From the NCBI RefSeq assembly GCF_027887165.1, contig NC_077232.1, forward strand, positions 18,120,755 through 18,184,754: a stretch of 64,000 bases of DNA, read 5' to 3'. A program made the position numbers and the translations under genes. Position 1 is the first letter of the stretch; each line of letters begins with the position of its first letter. Below the pieces are notes generated by a model that was not told where the DNA came from, made no database searches, and saw nothing but the letters and a program-made list of their open reading frames with translations. This stretch comes from Monodelphis domestica (lineage: Eukaryota > Chordata > Mammalia > Didelphimorphia > Didelphidae). Below are positions 61,400 to 64,000 of this stretch, piece by piece.

Positions 61400-62062
61400 T
61401 TTTTTTTTTAGGCCTGAAAAAATTAATTAATTAATTAATTAAGAATATTTTCCTATGGTTACATGATTCATGTTCTTTCCCTCCCTTCTCCCACTCTCCT
61501 TTTGAAGCCAACGAGCAATTCCAATGGGTTTTACATGTGTCATTGATCAAGGCCTTTTCCATATTATTAATATTTGCATTGAAGTGATCACTGAGAGTCT
61601 ACATCCCCAATCATATACCCATTGACCCATGTGATCAGGCAGTTGTTTTTCTTCTGTGTTTCTACTCCCACAGTTCTTTCTCTGGAGGTGAATAGTGTTC
61701 TTTTTCATAAATCTCTCAGAATTGTCCTGGATCATTGCATTGCTGCTAGTAGAGAAGTCCATTACATTTGATTGTGCCACAGTGTATCCATCTCTGTGTA
61801 TAATGTTCTCCTGGTTCTGCTCCTTTTGCTTTGCATCAATTCCTGGAGGTCATTTCAGCTCACATGGAATTCATCCAGTTCATTATTCCTTTTAGCACAA
61901 TAGTATTCCATCAACAACAGATACCACAATTTGTTCAGCCATTCCCCAATTGAAGGGCATCCTCTCACTTTCCCCTTTTTTTTGCCACCACAAATAGTGT
62001 AGCTATAAATACTGTTGTGCAAGTATTTTTCCTTATTATTTCTTTGGGGGGTATAAACCCAG
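61400..62062 (-). mobile_element. LINE-1 3' end
   Basis: GTTGCTAGGTATT flanks both sides (61,386-61,398 and 62,062-62,074). The OR5 unit reads through the site at about 50,810. T-rich left end with an AATT microsatellite, then the antisense 3' UTR and ORF2 end. Confidence 0.85.
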
Positions 62063-62149
62063 TTGCTAGGTATTTTTGAATGCCTTTGCTGATAATCAAA
62101 GTACTTACCCTTTTACATGTGGCAAACTGTGTTTACTCGTTAGGTATTG

Positions 62150-62836
62150 CTCTCAAACTCATGATCACTTTCAGTGAATGGCTTCAAGTTTTTTTCAATA
62201 AAATATGAGGCCATACACTGAGCTTTGAAGGTTAGGGGATGGTGAGTCATTAGAGTTTTGAGGAATATTGAAAATTTAGAAAGACCTGCTTTGGTGAAAG
62301 GGATAGTGAGTAATTAGGGAGGGATATGGATGGTCATCCAATTATTGTTCTATGAGAGATTTTTAGTGTTCTCAGTCAGCAATCTTTCATGACTTTTTTT
62401 CCAGCTTCAACCAGGAACACAGGTATAGGAGCAAAAACATCTACCAGATGTTCTTCTTTGTATTGTCTCCTACATTTATCATCATCCTACTCCTTGCTCT
62501 TACCTAGGATAAGCTCATCACCAGGTAAACTGATCATCATGAGGTTGAGTTTTGAATCAACTCATGGCATCCCCAATTCATTCCATTCTTCTAATAGAGG
62601 GCTTCAGTGAAGAGATGCATTCAACATTTCCACCATGTTATGAATAGATTGTCATCATCCAATGCTGAAATCATTCCATGACTATAGAGAAAGTGGTATC
62701 AGGGCTCTACTTCATGGTCCTCTCAATGATGAGTCCTTTCATCTAAAGCTTAAGGAATACAGATATCAAGAATGCTTTCATTAAAATTTCTAGAAGCAAA
62801 AGCCATCACTAGGCTTATCTCTTTCATTAAGAAGCA
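62150..62836 (+). pseudogene. Decayed OR pseudogene, A-type 3' end
   Basis: The clearest part is 62,650-62,836, which aligns with the last 60 or so codons of OR1-OR3: [10 protein letters not shown] region, then the helix 7 NPLVYSLRN region and the tail. The bases AAGCTTAAGGAATACAGATA match the SLRNKD codons, and the end AGGCTTATCTCTTTCATTAA matches the GLSF-stop of OR1-OR3. A short match at 62,150-62,190 may be the helix 2-3 loop. The stretch between (62,385-62,560) is poorly recognisable. Stops and indels abound. The 3' flank to the window end follows the A-type pattern, so this was once an A-type gene. Confidence 0.75.
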
Positions 62837-63856
62837 TATCTAGAAAACTACATTTTCTACATTTATATTTTTCTTGTGCATAAATTCTCCAATGCCCACA
62901 TTCTATTTAACCTTCAAATTGCACAGGAGCTGGATCTTCACTTTCCTTGCTGACCTTAGAAGGATCTTCCCTGTAGTTTTAAAATAACAGACTCTATAGT
63001 TCTGAACTCTAATGTGCAGTTCATAGGAGTGTAGGGAATTTGAACCATTACTCATAACAACCCTCACTTCATGATCATTTCTGAAGTTCAGAAAATTTAA
63101 GTTCATCTTGTTGAGGAACCTTCATATCACCTCTCACAGTAGAAAGGGACATGATTTTGAGTAAAGGAAATTGTTCGTGGGCCTATTTACCATGCTTATT
63201 GGTATGTCTAACCTTTCTATTAAGTGTCTTGGGAATGATAATACTTCAATGCTAAAGGAATCATTGTTAATATCCAACCTCCCTGCACACCCACATTTTT
63301 TGGTTTGAAAGTGTCTTCTCACCACACTATGACTAGACTAATATTTGACAACTTATTCCATCTCCATTATATCCTCCACATTGTAATGGGAAACCTTGTT
63401 CAAGAATGTAGCAGGCTTCATGGCATCTATGATTGCTTCCACCTCTGAGTGTTTGGTTTTGAAGTGTAATGTTTGGACTTAGTTCTTATGAAGTATCTAT
63501 AGAAGCTAGGTAGGTTGGTGGCATAAGAGAGAATAAAGAAAATTGAATGGCCCTTGCTTTGATCAAAATACAACATGGCACTCCTAGAATTAGGAGTTCT
63601 TGACTGTAGAATAAGATCTCATTTCAAGGCATGATGGGAGAACTCAGAAAATGTTTTCAACAGAGAAAATAACTCTCTGAGGTTTGAGATTTTGATTGGA
63701 AAACAGTTGGAGAAAAGCACTTGGCTGGATAAAGGAAACTGTGCTATGCTGTCTCCTTCCAACAGGCACATAAATGGGTTACTTGGGGAATGACTACTTG
63801 GAGTATATACAGGCAAATGCTTCCTGATTGCCTTTATTTAAAATTACAATAAGGAT
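62837..63856 (+). other. A-type 3' flank after the last OR pseudogene
   Basis: Patches match the flank after OR1-OR3. Examples are 63,080-63,110 (ATTTCTGAAGTTCAGAAAAT) with 3,069-3,090, and 63,310-63,480 with 4,310-4,470, which ends at GAATGTTTGAACTT. No coding region is supported. Confidence 0.6.
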
Positions 63857-64000
63857 TAGGGAATTTAGGTGGCACAGTAGACAAAAAGCACTGTAAATGG
63901 AATCAGGAAGATCCCTCTTCATTAGTTGGAGCCTGGTCTCAGACATTTCTTAGCAGTAAAATTTTGGGAAAGTCAATTAATCCTTTGTACTTAAGTTCCT
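63857..64000 (+). mobile_element. RTE-tailed SINE, cut by the window end
   Basis: AATTTAGGTGGCACAGTAGA is a tRNA-like head with a box A region, followed by the TCAGACATTTCTTAGC and AAGTCAATTAATCC stretches. The tail lies outside. Confidence 0.55.

Larger units (their letters stand above)
52690..62170 (+). repeat. Duplication unit of OR6 (B-type)
   Basis: Paralogue of the OR5 unit. Its own insertions are a SINE at about 54,165, a SINE at about 58,950, a solo LTR at 59,882-60,390 and a LINE-1 at 61,400-62,062. The stretches 54,362-55,340, 56,340-57,490 and 60,400-61,390 hold no gene that I can see. Confidence 0.75.

Noticed and set aside
1-64000. CRISPR arrays, operons, bacterial mobile elements or a novel defence-type system
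   Set aside because: The sequence is vertebrate with SINEs, LINEs, LTRs and OR genes. No regularly spaced repeat array or clustered non-OR genes were seen.

Overview
This window is a stretch of marsupial (metatherian) nuclear DNA holding part of a class II olfactory receptor (OR) cluster. The marsupial call rests on the repeats: many copies of a tRNA-headed core-SINE of the MAR1/SINE1 type, RTE-tailed SINEs, MIR/THER-type SINEs and 3' ends of marsupial-type LINE-1. An opossum such as Monodelphis is plausible, but I cannot settle the species. The only intact host genes are six single-coding-exon ORs, all on the + strand, and all read as OR family 5, subfamily B-like proteins.

Layout. Positions 1-35,285 are a tandem array of 'A-type' units: U1 (about 1-10,200, OR1), U2 (about 10,200-19,835, OR2), U3 (about 19,836-33,425, OR3) and a partial U4 (about 33,426-35,285, OR4). 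Each unit carries the same order of OR, LINE-1 3' end, MIR-type SINE, predicted noncoding first exon of the next OR, SINEs, CR1-like fragment and LINE-1 3' end. Units differ by later insertions: a solo LTR only in U1, another LTR shared by U2 and U3, and a 3.06 kb LINE-1 plus a class II-type LTR only in U3. Positions about 41,340-62,170 hold two 'B-type' units with OR5 and OR6, 12.57 kb apart. Between and after them lie decayed OR pieces (about 40.9, 50.9 and 62.2-62.8 kb). After the last piece, A-type 3' flank reappears and runs to the window end.

OR4 sits at the A/B junction: its body is A-type, while its last 25 or so codons and 3' flank are B-type, so it looks like the product of unequal recombination. 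Upstream of OR2-OR6 there is a conserved CAG|GTAGGT splice donor that pairs with an acceptor just before each ATG. This predicts a noncoding first exon, the usual OR gene structure, with introns of about 0.4-4.7 kb.

The genes act as separate odorant receptors, expected to be expressed one per sensory neuron. They form no pathway with each other. I found no tRNA, rRNA, CRISPR or non-OR host gene, and no previously undescribed system. The interest lies in the recombination history, the nested insertions that order the duplications, and the unusual DRH/DRQ motif in all six receptors.
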